In this document: piece after piece, positions 50,955 through 60,696 of the stretch
Position numbering within the stretch: position 1 is the stretch's first letter
Layout of the letters: every line of letters begins with the position of its first letter
NCBI GenBank assembly: GCA_963738575.1
Contig: CAVTWY010000004.1
Location: 1,302,001-1,366,000, forward strand
Direction: 5' to 3'
Length of the DNA: 64,000 nucleotides
Origin: CAVTWY01 sp963738575
Lineage (GTDB): Bacteria; Pseudomonadota; Gammaproteobacteria; Burkholderiales; Burkholderiaceae_C
Translations under genes and position numbers: made by a program
The notes under the pieces: model-generated
The model's input: the letters and a program-made list of their open reading frames with translations, nothing else
Databases searched by the model: none
What the model was told of the DNA's origin: nothing

Positions 50955-52772
50955 ATGCTCAGCCGCATCAAACATGCGCTGCAAGGCGCTTTCACCCAGA
51001 CTCAAGCTCGCGGCAAAAGCAAGCGCTCGGTCAACTACGTCTCCAGCCCGCTGCTGGCCAGCAAGACGCCGCCTTGGCGCTCGAAGTTCATTGTCGCCGT
51101 GGTGGGTGGTGCCTTCTTGGTGTTGCTGGGTCGTGCCGTCTTTGTGCAAATTTTGGGTGCAAGTTTTTACGTGCAGGAGGGTGAAAAACGCTACGCACAC
51201 ACCATGGACGTGCCGGCCAGCCGTGGCCGCATCACCGACCGCAATGGTCAGTTGCTGGCCACCAGCGTCACAGCGCCTTCAATTTGGGCCATCCCCAAAG
51301 ACCTTGAGGCCACACGCGAGCAGCGCCGCCGTTTGGCCAAAGCACTCGGTTTAACACTTGACGAGTTGGAGGATCGACTGGACGACAACCCTCGCTTTGT
51401 TTGGTTGCGGCGCCAGGCTGATGACGCGCAAGGCAAGGCGGTGCATGCGCTGGGTATCAAGGGCGTGCACGAGGCCCGCGAGTACCGTCGTCGGTACCCC
51501 GAAGGTGAAGCCGCCGCCCACGTGGTGGGTTTCACCAGTGTCGAGGACCGAGGGCTCGAAGGGGTTGAGTTGCAGTTTCAGCGCGACTTGCAGGGCTCCT
51601 CGGGCAGCCGTGCGGTGGTCAAAGACCGCTTGGGCCGCGTTATTGAAGACATCGGCGAGCCCACCGATGCAGTGCATGGTCGCGACGTTCAATTGTCGAT
51701 CGACGCCAAAATTCAACACGTGGCGTTTCAGCGCTTGAAGGACGCCGTGTTGGCGCACCGGGCCAAGTCGGGCAGTGCCGTGGTGATCGACGTGCAAACG
51801 GGCGAGGTGCTGGCGTTGGCCAATTACCCAAGCTACGACCCTTCGGAGCGCAAAGGACTGAGCGGCCCTCAGCTGCGCAACCGTGCGCTCACTGATACGT
51901 TTGAACCTGGCTCCACGGTCAAGCCATTTGTTGCTTCGTTGGCACTGCAAAGTGGACGTGTCACCCCGCAAACTGTGTTGGATGTGTCGCGGGGCTCGTT
52001 GCAGGTGTCGGGCTTCACCATCCGTGACTCGGGTGACCACAAGCAGCTCAGCGTGGCTGAGGTCGTTCAAAAGTCGAGCAACATCGGCACCGTGCGCCTG
52101 GCGATGGCCATGCAGCCGCGCGAAATGTGGGAGCTCTACGCACAGCTCGGGTTTGGTCAAAAGCCCGACCTGCAGTTTCCGGGTGCGGTATCGGGTCGGC
52201 TGCGGCCTTACAAGTCCTGGCGGCCGATTGAGCAAGCGACGATGAGCTATGGCTATGGCCTGTCGGCCTCCTTGTTCCAAATTGCACGCGCTTACACCGT
52301 GTTTGCGCGCGACGGTGAATTGACGCCCGTCACCATGCTGAAGCAGCCCAAACCCGTGGCGGGTGTGCGCGTGCTTGACGCCAAAACGGCGCGTGACGTT
52401 CGCGGCATGTTGCAGATGGCGGCCACCGTGGACGGCACCGCCAAACAAGCGTTGACGATGGGTTACTCGGTTGGCGGCAAAACGGGCACGGCCTTCAAGC
52501 AAGAGGGCGATGGCTACTCCAAAGACAAATACCGCTCCTGGTTCGTTGGCATTGCCCCCATCAAAGACCCTCGGGTGGTGGTGGCCGTGATGGTGGACGA
52601 ACCGGGAACCAAACAGCACACTGGCGGTGACGTCGCCGCCCCCGTGTTCAGTCAGGTGGTTCAGCAAACGCTGCGGATCATGAATGTGACGCCCGACGTC
52701 GAGGTCAAACCTCAATACATGGTGCAGGCCCAAACAGCCGCACCGGCTGACGCAGCGAAAGGCCCCAACTGA
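50955..52772 (+). CDS. ftsI: Peptidoglycan D,D-transpeptidase FtsI (PBP3)
   Basis: 605-residue septal transpeptidase. One membrane helix at about residues 40-60 is followed by the dimerisation domain and the penicillin-binding domain. The active-site serine is Ser320 in STVK, with SSN further on and KTGT starting at Lys509. It cross-links septal peptidoglycan with FtsW as glycosyltransferase partner. The long basic cytoplasmic N-terminus is typical of betaproteobacteria. Stop overlaps the murE start by one base. Confidence 0.93.
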   Translation: MLSRIKHALQGAFTQTQARGKSKRSVNYVSSPLLASKTPPWRSKFIVAVVGGAFLVLLGRAVFVQILGASFYVQEGEKRYAHTMDVPASRGRITDRNGQLLATSVTAPSIWAIPKDLEATREQRRRLAKALGLTLDELEDRLDDNPRFVWLRRQADDAQGKAVHALGIKGVHEAREYRRRYPEGEAAAHVVGFTSVEDRGLEGVELQFQRDLQGSSGSRAVVKDRLGRVIEDIGEPTDAVHGRDVQLSIDAKIQHVAFQRLKDAVLAHRAKSGSAVVIDVQTGEVLALANYPSYDPSERKGLSGPQLRNRALTDTFEPGSTVKPFVASLALQSGRVTPQTVLDVSRGSLQVSGFTIRDSGDHKQLSVAEVVQKSSNIGTVRLAMAMQPREMWELYAQLGFGQKPDLQFPGAVSGRLRPYKSWRPIEQATMSYGYGLSASLFQIARAYTVFARDGELTPVTMLKQPKPVAGVRVLDAKTARDVRGMLQMAATVDGTAKQALTMGYSVGGKTGTAFKQEGDGYSKDKYRSWFVGIAPIKDPRVVVAVMVDEPGTKQHTGGDVAAPVFSQVVQQTLRIMNVTPDVEVKPQYMVQAQTAAPADAAKGPN

Positions 52773-54301
52773 TGGCCGTCACGCCCCTGCGCTCACCCGA
52801 TGCTGCTGCCCGCTGGCTTCGCGAATGGGTGCGCGGCTCGCTTCGCACCGACAGCCGCTTGGTACAGCCTGGCGACGGCTTCATCGCATGGCCAGGGTAC
52901 GGCACCGATGGTCGCCGCCATGTTCAAGCGGCGTTTGACGCTGGCGCCACCACGTGCTTGGTGGAGCAAGATGGGTTGCACGCTTTTGGCCTGGATGACG
53001 CGCGTGTGGCGTCGTTGCCTGGCCTCAAAGCGGCCACGGGCGACATCGCCGATGCCTACTTCGGGCAGCCCAGCGCATCGATCCAAGTGGTGGCTGTCAC
53101 GGGCACCAACGGAAAAACATCCAGCGCTTGGTGGATTGCACAAGCGCTCTCGGGCTTGGGGCAACCCTGCGGCGTGGTGGGCACCTTGGGCGTGGGGGTG
53201 CCACCGGTTGACGGCCAATCAGGCAGCCTCGCATTCACCGGCCTGACCACGCCCGACCCTGTGCTTTTGCATCAAACCCTGCGCACTTTTGCCGACCAGC
53301 GCTTTGTGGGCTGTGCCATGGAGGCGTCTTCGATCGGCTTGGACGAACACCGTTTGGTGGGCGTGCGCATCGCTGTGGCGGTGTTCACTAACTTGACGCA
53401 AGACCACCTTGACTACCATGGTTCGATGGAAGCCTATGGTGCTGCCAAGCGAAAACTGTTTGCGTGGCCGGGGTTGCAGGCGGCGGTGATCAATGTCGAC
53501 GATGTCGCCGGCGCGCAGTTGGCCGAGTCACTGGCAACTCAGCCCAAGCTTGCTGTTTGGACGACCTCCATGGCTGACGCGGGCAAAGCCCGGCTGCGCG
53601 CCACCCACGTTCACTACCTCGACGGGGGCTTGGCCTTCGACGTGCAAGAAGACGGCAGCGATGCGTTGGTGCCCGTGCGCAGCACCCTGATTGGTGACTA
53701 CAACGTCAGCAACTTGCTGGGTGTCTTGGGTGCCTTGCGCGCCTTGAACGTTTCACTGTGTGACGCCGCTGCCTGCGTGCTGCGACTCACCCCAGTGCCA
53801 GGCCGCATGCAATGCTTGGGAGGCACGGGGCAGCCGCAGGTGGTGGTCGACTACGCCCACACCCCCGACGCCTTGGACAAAGCGATCACCGCGCTGCGCC
53901 CATTGGCGCAATCGCGTGGGGGTCGGTTGGTTTGCGTCTTTGGTTGCGGTGGCGACCGTGACCCTGGCAAGCGTGCACGCATGGGCGCGATCGCCGCCCA
54001 GCGGGCCGACGCGGTGGTGCTCACCAGCGACAACCCGCGCGGCGAATCACCGCAAAAAATCTTGGCCGACATCGCTGCGGGTGTGCCGGCAGGTTGTTCA
54101 GCGTCGATGATGGAAGATCGCCGCGTGGCCATTGAGCACACGGTGTTGGCGGCCATGCCTGAAGACGTGATTCTGGTGGCTGGCAAGGGCCACGAAGACT
54201 ACCAAGAAGTGCGCGGTGTTAAGCGCCCCTTCAGTGACGTGGCCGTGGTGCAGGGCGCGTTGGCCCAGCGCGTACACGTGCAGGGGCAACGCGCATGTTG
54301 A
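52772..54301 (+). CDS. murE: UDP-N-acetylmuramoyl-tripeptide synthetase MurE
   Basis: 509-residue Mur ligase that adds meso-diaminopimelate to UDP-MurNAc-L-Ala-D-Glu. ATP-binding GTNGKTS is at about residues 111-117. The specificity motif DNPR at residues 420-423 indicates meso-DAP rather than lysine. The dimethyl-ordered domains of Mur ligases (N-terminal UDP-binding with TDSRLVQPGDGF, central, C-terminal) are all present. ATG at 52772 shares a base with the ftsI stop, and murF begins inside its last codons. Confidence 0.93.
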   Translation: MAVTPLRSPDAAARWLREWVRGSLRTDSRLVQPGDGFIAWPGYGTDGRRHVQAAFDAGATTCLVEQDGLHAFGLDDARVASLPGLKAATGDIADAYFGQPSASIQVVAVTGTNGKTSSAWWIAQALSGLGQPCGVVGTLGVGVPPVDGQSGSLAFTGLTTPDPVLLHQTLRTFADQRFVGCAMEASSIGLDEHRLVGVRIAVAVFTNLTQDHLDYHGSMEAYGAAKRKLFAWPGLQAAVINVDDVAGAQLAESLATQPKLAVWTTSMADAGKARLRATHVHYLDGGLAFDVQEDGSDALVPVRSTLIGDYNVSNLLGVLGALRALNVSLCDAAACVLRLTPVPGRMQCLGGTGQPQVVVDYAHTPDALDKAITALRPLAQSRGGRLVCVFGCGGDRDPGKRARMGAIAAQRADAVVLTSDNPRGESPQKILADIAAGVPAGCSASMMEDRRVAIEHTVLAAMPEDVILVAGKGHEDYQEVRGVKRPFSDVAVVQGALAQRVHVQGQRAC

Positions 54302-55678
54302 CGCTGGCCCAAGCACATGCCTTGTTGCCGACCGCTCAGCTGGTGGGTGATCCTGCCATCGTCATTTCGCGCGTGCACTCCGACACGCGCAGTGTCATGC
54401 CTGGCGACTTGTTTGTCGCGCTGCAAGGCGAGCGGTTCGATGCCCATGCGTTTTTGGCCCAGGCGATTCAAGCGGGTGCCGTGGCTGTGATGGCCGAGCG
54501 CGGTGAGTTTGCTCACGGCTTGAAGGTCATGCATTCGCAGGCGGGTTTGACCGCGTTGTCGCAGGCTTGGCGGCAGCGCTTTCACCTTCCCATGATCGCG
54601 GTCACTGGAAGCAATGGCAAGACCACGGTCACGCAAATGATTGCGTCGATTTTGCGGGCTTGGTTGGGTGACGGCGCCCTGGCCACTGCGGGCAACTACA
54701 ACAACCACATTGGTGTTCCACTCACCTTGTTGCGTTTGCGCCAGGACGACATGACGTGGCATCGGGCTGCGGTGGTCGAGTTGGGCATGAACCATCCTGG
54801 CGAGATTGCCCAACTTGCGGCGCTGGTGCAACCCACGGTAGCACTGGTTAACAACGCGCAGCGCGAGCACCAAGAGTTCATGGCCAATGTGAAGGCCGTG
54901 GCGCTTGAAAACGGCAGCGTGTTGGCTTCACTGTCACCCAGTGGCGTCGCGGTGTTTCCTGGCGACGATGAACACACCGCGCTGTGGCGCGAGCTTGCGG
55001 GCACGCACGCCGTGCTCACGTTTGGCGCAGGGCAGCACAGTTTGGCCGATGTCGTTGCCAACGGTGTCTGGCACGACGATCATTGGTTGCTTCACTTGCG
55101 CACGCCCCAGGGTGTCATCACCGCGTCCTTGGCGGTGCCGGGGCAGCACAATGTCATGAACGCAGCAGCTGCGGTTGCCTGTGCACAAAGCTGCCGGCGC
55201 CCCGATGGACGCCATCGCGCGCGGTCTGGCCGAATTTGTACCCGTCAAAGGGCGCTTGCAAACGCATCGGGTGCGCCTGGGGTCGACGTCCGTGACGTTG
55301 GTGGACGATACCTACAACGCCAACCCCGATTCGGTGCGCGCGGCCATCGATGTGCTCGCCATGATGCCGTCACCACGTTGGCTGGTGCTGGGCGACATGG
55401 GTGAGGTGGGCACGCAAGGCGACGCTTTCCACGCAGAGGTGGGCGACTACGCACGTGTGCGCGGCATTGAATCGCTCTGGGTGGCCGGATCGTTGACGCA
55501 AAGCACAGCCAAGGCCTATGGCCCTTGTCGGCAGTTTGCCGACGCTGAGGCGGTGGTCGCCTCCTTGGCTGAAGCACCACCCTGCGCGTCCATGTTGGTG
55601 AAGGGGTCCAACTACATGGGCATGGCACGCGTGGTGAAGGCCTTGCAAGCCACGCGGCCAGAGGTGGCGGCATGCTGA
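54295..55678 (+). pseudogene. murF: UDP-N-acetylmuramoyl-tripeptide-D-alanyl-D-alanine ligase MurF, frameshifted in this sequence
   Basis: Adds D-Ala-D-Ala to the UDP-muramoyl tripeptide. The first frame from ATG 54295 has HSDTRSVMPGDLF, the ATP site GSNGKTT near residue 105 and GNYNNHIGVPLTLL, then drifts into nonsense after NVMNAAAAVACAQ and stops at 55404. The protein continues in another frame (AAGAPMDAIARGLAEF, VDDTYNANPDSVRAA, LGDMGEVG, LVKGSNYMGM) to 55678. Removing one A from the run 55187-55189 restores 460 residues. The gene is normally essential and everything else is intact, so a sequence error is the likeliest cause. Confidence 0.92.
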
Positions 55679-56853
55679 TCACCTTGGCGCAATGGTTGCA
55701 GTCGATGTACCCCGACTCGTTCGGCTGGTTGCGCGTGTTTCAGTACCTGACGTTTCGCGCCGTGATGGCCGCCATGACGGCGTTGTTGATGGGCTTGGCG
55801 CTGGGTCCTTGGGTGATCAACCGCCTGACCGAACTGAAGATCGGGCAACCCATCCGCGAGTACGGTGTTGCAGCGCACCTGGCCAAAAGCGGCACCCCCA
55901 CGATGGGTGGGGTGTTGATCTTGTTGTCCATTGCCGTGTCCACCCTGCTTTGGTTCGATTGGACCAACCGCTTTGTGTGGGTGGTGATGATCGTCACCTT
56001 TGGGTTTGGCGCCATCGGTTGGGCTGACGATTGGCGCAAGGTGGTGAAGAAGAATCCCGAGGGCATGCCCTCACGTGAAAAGTACCTGTGGCAATCGGTG
56101 ATCGGCTTGGTGGCTGCTTTTTATCTCACCTTCGCAGTGTCCGAAAACTCGTTCATGCGCGTCGTCGAACTGTTCATCAGTTGGGTCAAGAGTGGCTTTG
56201 CCACCGGCCTGCCGCCCAAGGCCGATTTGCTGGTGCCGTTCTTCAAGAGCGTCAGCTACCCCTTGGGCGTGTGGGGCTTCATCATCTTGACTTACTTGGT
56301 CATTGTGGGTTCAAGCAATGCTGTCAACCTAACCGATGGTTTGGATGGCCTTGCCATCATGCCTGTGGTGATGGTGGGCTCGGCACTGGGCGTCTTTGCC
56401 TACGTGGTGGGTAGCTCGGTGTTCAGCCGCTATTTGTTGTTCCCTCACATTCCGGGGGCTGGCGAGTTGCTGGTGTTTTGTGCTGCCATGGCTGGCGCGG
56501 GCCTGGCCTTTCTTTGGTTCAACACGCACCCCGCCCAGGTGTTCATGGGTGACGTGGGGGCACTGTCGCTGGGCGGTGCACTGGGCACCATCGCCGTCAT
56601 CACGCGCCAAGAAATCGTGCTGGCCATCATGGGCGGTGTGTTCGTGGTGGAGGCGCTATCGGTGATGGCGCAGGTCTCGTACTTCAAGTACACCAAGAAA
56701 AAAACCGGCGTTGGTCAGCGCATCTTGAAGATGGCACCGCTGCATCACCATTTTGAGAAGAGCGGCTGGAAAGAAACCCAAGTGGTGGTGCGTTTCTGGA
56801 TCATCACGATGCTGTTGTGTCTGGTCGGGCTGGCGAGTTTGAAGCTGCGATGA
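55672..56853 (+). CDS. mraY: Phospho-N-acetylmuramoyl-pentapeptide-transferase
   Basis: 393-residue membrane enzyme that makes lipid I from UDP-MurNAc-pentapeptide and undecaprenyl phosphate. About ten membrane helices; catalytic motifs are GTPTMGG near residue 75, the aspartates in GWADDWRKV, NLTDGLDGLA and FMGDVGALSLGG, and the late HHHFE. ATG at 55672 overlaps the murF stop; its own stop overlaps murD. Confidence 0.94.
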   Translation: MLITLAQWLQSMYPDSFGWLRVFQYLTFRAVMAAMTALLMGLALGPWVINRLTELKIGQPIREYGVAAHLAKSGTPTMGGVLILLSIAVSTLLWFDWTNRFVWVVMIVTFGFGAIGWADDWRKVVKKNPEGMPSREKYLWQSVIGLVAAFYLTFAVSENSFMRVVELFISWVKSGFATGLPPKADLLVPFFKSVSYPLGVWGFIILTYLVIVGSSNAVNLTDGLDGLAIMPVVMVGSALGVFAYVVGSSVFSRYLLFPHIPGAGELLVFCAAMAGAGLAFLWFNTHPAQVFMGDVGALSLGGALGTIAVITRQEIVLAIMGGVFVVEALSVMAQVSYFKYTKKKTGVGQRILKMAPLHHHFEKSGWKETQVVVRFWIITMLLCLVGLASLKLR

Positions 56854-58382
56854 AACACCTTCAAGATGCCACTGTTTTGATTCTGGGCCTGGGCACCACG
56901 GGCTTGGCGATGGCGCGTTGGTGCGCACGCCACGGTGCAGCGGTCCGCGTTTGGGATTCCCGCGCGCAAGCGCCTCAAGCGCAAGCGCTGGCGGCACACG
57001 TGCCAAGCGCACTTCGCGTCCAAGGCGAGCTCGATGCGTCCTCACTGGACGGGGTGTCGCTGGTGCTCAAGAGCCCTGGGCTTTCGCCGCTGGACGAGCC
57101 GGTTGCCAGTTTGCTTTCTGCCGCCAAACAGCGGCGTGTGCTGGTGCAAGGCGAGTTGGATTTGTTCGCCTGCGCGTTGGCAGAAATGAAGGTGGCGCAA
57201 GCCTACGATCCCAAAGTGTTGGCGATCACCGGCACCAACGGCAAGACCACAACCACGGCGCTCACCGCGCTGTTGGTGGCGCGTGCTGGCAAGCATGTGG
57301 TTGCCGCTGGAAACATCGGCCCATCGATGCTTGACACGCTGTCAACGGCGTGCCTCGACGAGCACGATGCCACCGCGTGGCCGCAGGTGTGGGTGCTGGA
57401 GTTGTCCAGCTTTCAGCTCGACGGCGTCACGGCGTTTGCGCCTAGCGCGGCCGCCGTACTCAACATCACCCAAGACCATTTGGACTGGCACGGCAGCATG
57501 CAGGCTTACGTGGCCGCCAAAAGCAACCTGTTTGGTACCGACACGGTGATGGTGCTGAACCGGGATGATGCCTTGGTGGAAGCGATGGCGCCAGCCGTCA
57601 CCTCAACGCGCGTCAAAGGGTCACGTGGCAAAAAGAAGCTGCAGCCTGTGGTGCGTTTTGGCTTGAACGCACCGACAGCGCCAGGCGACTTCGGGTGGGT
57701 GGTTGAAGGCGGCATGGCTTGGCTGGTTTGTGCCATGGACGATTCTGCGGGCGGCCACCGCCACGACAGCGACGTGCTGATTCAGCGTTTGATGCCAGCC
57801 GATGCGATGCGCCTTCGGGGTCGCCACAACGCGGCCAATGCCCTGGCGGCACTGGCGTTGGCAACGGCCATTGGGTGCCCACTGGGCCCGATGCTGCATG
57901 GGCTTCGTGAGTACACAGGTGAACCGCATCGCGTGGAGTTGGTTGCTTCCATCAACGATGTCGAAGCTTTTGACGACAGCAAGGGCACCAACGTGGGTGC
58001 AACGGTTGCGGCCATTGAGGGCCTGGGCGCTGACCGCGATCCCTCAAAATTGATTCTGGTGTTGGGCGGGGATGGCAAGGGCCAAGACTTCGGGCCCTTG
58101 GCTCAGCCCGTGGCGCGCTACGTGCGCGCCGTCGCGCTGATTGGCCGTGATGCAGGTTTGATAAAGCAAGCGCTTCAGGGTTTGGACGTGCTGCAACAAA
58201 CGCACGCCACGTTGGAGGCTGCCACCCGCTGGTGCTTTGAGAACGCCCGTGCGGGTGACGCCGTGCTGCTCAGCCCCGCATGCGCGAGCCTCGACATGTT
58301 CCGCAACTACGCGCATCGCGCCGATGTGTTTGTTGGCACGGTCAAAGCGATTGCGGGCGAGCATGGCGAGGTGACTGCATGA
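56850..58382 (+). CDS. murD: UDP-N-acetylmuramoylalanine-D-glutamate ligase
   Basis: 510-residue Mur ligase adding D-glutamate. The N-terminal Rossmann motif VLILGLGTTGLAMARW is followed by the ATP site GTNGKTT at about residues 128-134, then NITQDHLDWHG, RGRHNAANALAA and DDSKGTNVGAT. It is somewhat longer than E. coli MurD (438), with extra sequence around residues 230-310, as in other Burkholderiales. ATG at 56850 overlaps the mraY stop by four bases. Confidence 0.92.
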   Translation: MKHLQDATVLILGLGTTGLAMARWCARHGAAVRVWDSRAQAPQAQALAAHVPSALRVQGELDASSLDGVSLVLKSPGLSPLDEPVASLLSAAKQRRVLVQGELDLFACALAEMKVAQAYDPKVLAITGTNGKTTTTALTALLVARAGKHVVAAGNIGPSMLDTLSTACLDEHDATAWPQVWVLELSSFQLDGVTAFAPSAAAVLNITQDHLDWHGSMQAYVAAKSNLFGTDTVMVLNRDDALVEAMAPAVTSTRVKGSRGKKKLQPVVRFGLNAPTAPGDFGWVVEGGMAWLVCAMDDSAGGHRHDSDVLIQRLMPADAMRLRGRHNAANALAALALATAIGCPLGPMLHGLREYTGEPHRVELVASINDVEAFDDSKGTNVGATVAAIEGLGADRDPSKLILVLGGDGKGQDFGPLAQPVARYVRAVALIGRDAGLIKQALQGLDVLQQTHATLEAATRWCFENARAGDAVLLSPACASLDMFRNYAHRADVFVGTVKAIAGEHGEVTA

Positions 58383-59608
58383 TCGCGGCGCTGCGTGAAG
58401 TGTGGGCCTCCAGGGTTGCCAACAAGGGCCAAGTGCCCGTGCGCGACTGGGTGCGCACTGCGCAGCCCAAACGCGTCAGCGGCGTCGATGTGCCGCTGGT
58501 GTGGGTGACGGTCGTGCTGCTGCTGTTGGGCTTGGTGATGGTCTATTCGGCCTCGGTTGCGATGTCGGACAACCCTCGCTTTGCACGCTATGGCCCGACC
58601 TATTTTGTAGTGCGTCACGCCATTTTGCTTGGTGCGGCCGTGATTGCAGCGATGGCAGCTTCCCAAGTGCCCATCTCTGTTTGGGAGCGCATGGCGCCGT
58701 GGTTGTTCGTGGCGTCGCTGCTGTTGTTGGTGCTCGTGTTGTTGCCCTTCGTCGGCAAGGTGGTCAACGGCGCCAGGCGTTGGATGCAACTGGGGGCCTT
58801 CACCGTGCAACCCAGTGAGATTGCCAAGCTGGCGATGGCCATGTACGCCGCCAGCTACATGGTTCGCAAGATGGACGTCAAGGAAAACTTTGCCCGTGCG
58901 GTCACCCCCATGGCCATGGCGCTGGCGGTGATTGGGCTTTTGTTGCTGGCCGAACCCGACATGGGCGCGTTCATGGTGATTGCCGCGATCGCCTTGGGCA
59001 TTTTGTTCTTGGGCGGCGTCAACGGCCGCATGTTCTTCTTGATCATGCTGGTGCTGCTGGGCGCGTTTGCCGCCATGATCATTTTCAGCCCATGGCGCGC
59101 AGCGCGCATCTTTGCCTACCTGGATCCATGGAACCCTGCGTACGCGCAAGGTCGCGCCTACCAGCTAACGCACTCACTCATCGCCTTTGGTCGCGGCGGA
59201 TTTTTTGGTCAAGGTCTGGGTTCAAGCGTCGAGAAACTGCACTACCTGCCCGAGGCGCACACCGACTTTTTGTTGGCGGTGATTGGTGAGGAGCTTGGCT
59301 TCATCGGTGTCACCGTGGTCATCTTTGCCTTCTTCTGGCTCACGCACCGCATCTTCCAAATTGGCCGTCAAGCGATTGCGTTGGACCGTGTCTTTGCGGG
59401 CTTGATGACCCAAGGCATCGGCATTTGGGTGGGTGGGCAATCGTTCATCAACATGGGCGTGAACCTGGGCGTGCTTCCCACCAAAGGGCTGACGCTGCCG
59501 TTGATGAGCTACGGCGGATCCGCGCTGGTGATGAATTTGGTGGCGCTGGCCATCGTGTTGCGTGTCGACGCCGAGAACCGAGCGCTGATGCGTGGAGGTC
59601 GCTCGTGA
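58379..59608 (+). CDS. ftsW: Peptidoglycan glycosyltransferase FtsW
   Basis: 409-residue SEDS-family membrane protein that polymerises septal glycan with FtsI. About ten membrane segments. Conserved stretches are VYSASVAMS in the first helix, GARRWMQLGAFTVQPSEIAKL, LLAEPDMGAFMV, GRGGFFGQGLGSS, LPEAHTDFLLAVIGEELGF and LPLMSYGGSALV. ATG at 58379 overlaps the murD stop; the frame is open upstream inside murD. Confidence 0.93.
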   Translation: MIAALREVWASRVANKGQVPVRDWVRTAQPKRVSGVDVPLVWVTVVLLLLGLVMVYSASVAMSDNPRFARYGPTYFVVRHAILLGAAVIAAMAASQVPISVWERMAPWLFVASLLLLVLVLLPFVGKVVNGARRWMQLGAFTVQPSEIAKLAMAMYAASYMVRKMDVKENFARAVTPMAMALAVIGLLLLAEPDMGAFMVIAAIALGILFLGGVNGRMFFLIMLVLLGAFAAMIIFSPWRAARIFAYLDPWNPAYAQGRAYQLTHSLIAFGRGGFFGQGLGSSVEKLHYLPEAHTDFLLAVIGEELGFIGVTVVIFAFFWLTHRIFQIGRQAIALDRVFAGLMTQGIGIWVGGQSFINMGVNLGVLPTKGLTLPLMSYGGSALVMNLVALAIVLRVDAENRALMRGGRS

Positions 59609-60696
59609 AGCACCTGGTCATCATGGCGGCAGGCACGGGAGGGCACATCATGCCGGGCCTGGCCGTGGCACAAGAGATGCGATCGCGCGGCTGGAGCGTG
59701 AGTTGGCTGGGCACCACCACCGGCATGGAGAACCGACTGGTGCCACCCAGTGGCTTGCCCCTGGACACCATCAACTTCAACGGCTTGCGCGGCAAAGGGC
59801 TGATGCATGCGTTGCAAGGCGCTGCACGCTTGGTGGGTGCTTTTTGGTCCTGTTTGAACATCCTGCGTGCCCGTGGTGCGCACGCCGTGCTGGGCATGGG
59901 GGGGTACGTTTGCTTCCCCGGCGGCGTGATGAGCAAGTTGCTGGGCAAGCCACTGATGTTGGTGAACGCCGATGCATCGTTGCTGCTGTCCACCAAGGCC
60001 TTGATGCCCTTGGCGCGGTGCGTGGCGTTTGGCTTTGACGGTGCTGCAGCAACCACCAGCCGCAACGCGATCGTCACGGGTAACCCCGTGCGCGCCGAGA
60101 TTGAAAACCTGCCTGCGCCTGCCGCACGCTTCGCGAGCCGCCTGGGTGCTTTGCGCGTGTTGGTGGTGGGAGGCAGCCTGGGCGCTCAGGTGTTGAATCA
60201 AGTGGTGCCGCAGGCTGTGGCAGCCATGCCAGCCGCGCAGCGCCCACACGTGGTGCATCAGACGGGTGCCACGCACCGCGATGCCGTGCGTGAAGCCTAC
60301 CGCGCAGGGGGCTTGGAGCCGGTTGGGGGAACGATTGAGGTGCTGCCCTTCATTGAAGACATGGCCGCTCAGCTGCGTGATTGCGATGTGGTGGTGTGCC
60401 GCGCGGGTGCCATCACCGTGAGCGAGTTGTGTGCCGCCGGTGTGCCCAGCGTGTTGGTGCCCCTGCTGGTCAGCACCACATCGCACCAACGTGACAACGC
60501 CATGTTCATGTCACAGCATGGCGCTGCCTTGCACCTGCCGCAGGTTGACCTTACGGCCGACAAACTCGCTGGCATTCTGTTGAGTCTTGATCGCGCGTCG
60601 TTGCTGGCCATGGCAGAGCGCGCCCAGGCCCTGGCTCGACCCCGCGCTGCGGCCCGGGTGGCCGACGAGATTGAACACATGGTGGGCAAAGCATGA
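59605..60696 (+). CDS. murG: UDP-GlcNAc:lipid I N-acetylglucosaminyltransferase MurG
   Basis: 363-residue peripheral membrane glycosyltransferase producing lipid II. Conserved features are AAGTGGHIMPGLAVA (residues 8-22), GMENRLVP, GMGGYVCFPGG, VVGGSLGAQVLN and the C-terminal VCRAGAITVSELCAAGVP. GTG at 59605 has GGAGG at 59593-59597 and overlaps the ftsW stop. The longer open frame lies within ftsW and is not used. Confidence 0.93.
   Translation: MKHLVIMAAGTGGHIMPGLAVAQEMRSRGWSVSWLGTTTGMENRLVPPSGLPLDTINFNGLRGKGLMHALQGAARLVGAFWSCLNILRARGAHAVLGMGGYVCFPGGVMSKLLGKPLMLVNADASLLLSTKALMPLARCVAFGFDGAAATTSRNAIVTGNPVRAEIENLPAPAARFASRLGALRVLVVGGSLGAQVLNQVVPQAVAAMPAAQRPHVVHQTGATHRDAVREAYRAGGLEPVGGTIEVLPFIEDMAAQLRDCDVVVCRAGAITVSELCAAGVPSVLVPLLVSTTSHQRDNAMFMSQHGAALHLPQVDLTADKLAGILLSLDRASLLAMAERAQALARPRAAARVADEIEHMVGKA

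Noticed and set aside
55175..55678. Separate short gene after murF
   Set aside because: Its product is the missing C-terminal part of MurF and joins the first frame by removing one base.
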